DNA from: Desulfobacteraceae bacterium
GTDB taxonomy: Bacteria > Desulfobacterota > Desulfobacteria > Desulfobacterales > Desulfosalsimonadaceae
Direction of reading: 5' to 3'
DNA: 6,320 nt
Assembly (NCBI GenBank): GCA_021162325.1
Contig: JAGGYV010000048.1
Location: 1 to 6,320 of the forward strand
The notes under the pieces were generated by a model, which worked only from the letters and a program-made list of their open reading frames with translations, did not search any database and had not been told where the DNA came from. Positions 5,643 through 6,320 of the stretch are shown in pieces (the first letter of the stretch is position 1; every line of letters begins with the position of its first letter). The translations under genes and the position numbers were made by a program.

Positions 5643-6320
5643 ATGTGCAAGTCTATTGAAATTGAAAAACAGGACCGGATTTTTACTATTATTATTAATC
5701 GCCCGGAAGTCAGAAATGCTATAGACCGGCCGTGCGCTGATCAATTGGCTGATGCGTTCAGGACATTTGAAGCAGATGACGATTCGGATGTGGCGGTTCT
5801 TTACGGGGCAGGGGGTAATTTTTGTGCCGGAGCCGACCTGAAGGCCATTTCAGATCCCAAAAGGGTCCACCGGTTTGAAGAAACAGGAGATGCCCCCCTG
5901 GGGCCTTCCAGGATGTGTTTGAGCAAACCGGTTATTGCGGCAGTGTCTGGTTATGCCGTGGCCGGCGGCCTGGAACTGGCCCTGTTTTGTGATCTTCGAA
6001 TCATGGAAAAGAGCGCGGTGTTTGGTGTTTTCTGTCGTCGGTGGGGGGTCCCGTTAATTGACGGCGGCACCATTCGGCTGCCGCGCTTGATCGGTTTAAG
6101 CCGGGCCCTTGATCTGATCCTGACCGGGCGGCCGGTTCACGCAGAAGAGGCGCTGGTCATGGGGCTTGCCAACCGTGTTGCGGAAGACGGCAACAGCCGC
6201 GCAGAAGCTGAAAAGCTGGCAAAACAGTTATCCCGGTTTCCACAGACCTGTATGCGAAACGATCGGTTAAGCGTATACGAACAGTTTTGCCTGCCTGTTG
6301 ATGAAGCGCTGGTCAATGAG
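5643..6320 (+). CDS. Crotonase/enoyl-CoA hydratase family protein, 3' end outside the window
   Basis: The open frame runs 226 codons from ATG to the right edge without a stop; family members are usually about 255-270 residues, so the C terminus is missing. It has the crotonase signatures: INRPEVRNA (18-26), the first oxyanion-hole segment GGNFCAGADLKAI (57-69), and KPVIAAVSGYAVAGGLELA (95-113) with the second oxyanion-hole glycine. E111 matches the first catalytic glutamate of enoyl-CoA hydratase (E144 in the rat enzyme). The second (E164) is replaced by C131 within FGVFCRRWGVPLIDGGT. That segment typifies a large subgroup whose precise reaction I cannot name, so hydratase activity should not be assumed; it acts on an acyl-CoA by family. 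An in-frame TGA at 5634 rules out an upstream start. The nearest Shine-Dalgarno is AGGA (5627-5630), with a rather long 12-base spacer. Confidence 0.88.
   Translation, partial: MCKSIEIEKQDRIFTIIINRPEVRNAIDRPCADQLADAFRTFEADDDSDVAVLYGAGGNFCAGADLKAISDPKRVHRFEETGDAPLGPSRMCLSKPVIAAVSGYAVAGGLELALFCDLRIMEKSAVFGVFCRRWGVPLIDGGTIRLPRLIGLSRALDLILTGRPVHAEEALVMGLANRVAEDGNSRAEAEKLAKQLSRFPQTCMRNDRLSVYEQFCLPVDEALVNE

Noticed and set aside
5630..5659. Ten-codon frame overlapping the crotonase start as a leader peptide
   Set aside because: Its ATG has no ribosome binding site of its own and the peptide has no attenuation-like codon run.

Overview
The window reads as ordinary chromosomal DNA of a Gram-negative bacterium. 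An outer-membrane beta-barrel gene with a signal peptide supports the Gram-negative assignment. The moderate GC content, the mix of a radical SAM enzyme, a hemerythrin-like protein and a crotonase, and short dispersed intergenic repeats of a kind I associate with sulfate-reducing Desulfobacterota make a deltaproteobacterium of the Desulfobacteraceae type my best guess. That assignment is inference, because there is no rRNA or other phylogenetic marker here.

Layout. Three plus-strand genes fill the left side: a NYN (PIN-like) protein with a C-terminal OST-HTH/LOTUS-like domain (81-821), a radical SAM protein (928-1806) and a secreted outer-membrane beta-barrel protein (1883-2710). They face two minus-strand genes: an MthK-like two-transmembrane potassium channel with an RCK domain (2735-3745), and upstream of it a hemerythrin HHE protein (3948-4439). 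An AT-rich divergent intergenic region (4440-4615) separates the hemerythrin gene from a plus-strand class I SAM-dependent methyltransferase (4616-5506). A crotonase-fold gene begins at 5643 and runs off the right edge.

The most informative non-coding signal is a small MITE-like repeat family. A 168-bp copy (3784-3951) has imperfect terminal inverted repeats and is flanked by 8-bp direct repeats. It sits exactly on the hemerythrin stop codon. Removing it restores a TAA stop at the same codon and brings the hemerythrin and potassium-channel genes to about 31 bp apart, so the two were probably a tight operon before insertion. A 56-bp copy (5528-5583) looks like the same element after deletion between two internal CAAAGAA repeats. 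A third intergenic patch (801-909) carries an imperfect duplication of the end of the NYN gene around a short insert that may be a remnant of a related repeat.

The channel gene carries a good Shine-Dalgarno sequence in front of an internal ATG at residue 103, the junction between the pore and the RCK domain, while its own first ATG has none. This resembles MthK, where a separate RCK polypeptide is made from an internal start. No phage genes, transposase, CRISPR array, tRNA or rRNA was seen. I found no convincing new multi-gene system; the repeat family and the internal start are the observations most worth following.
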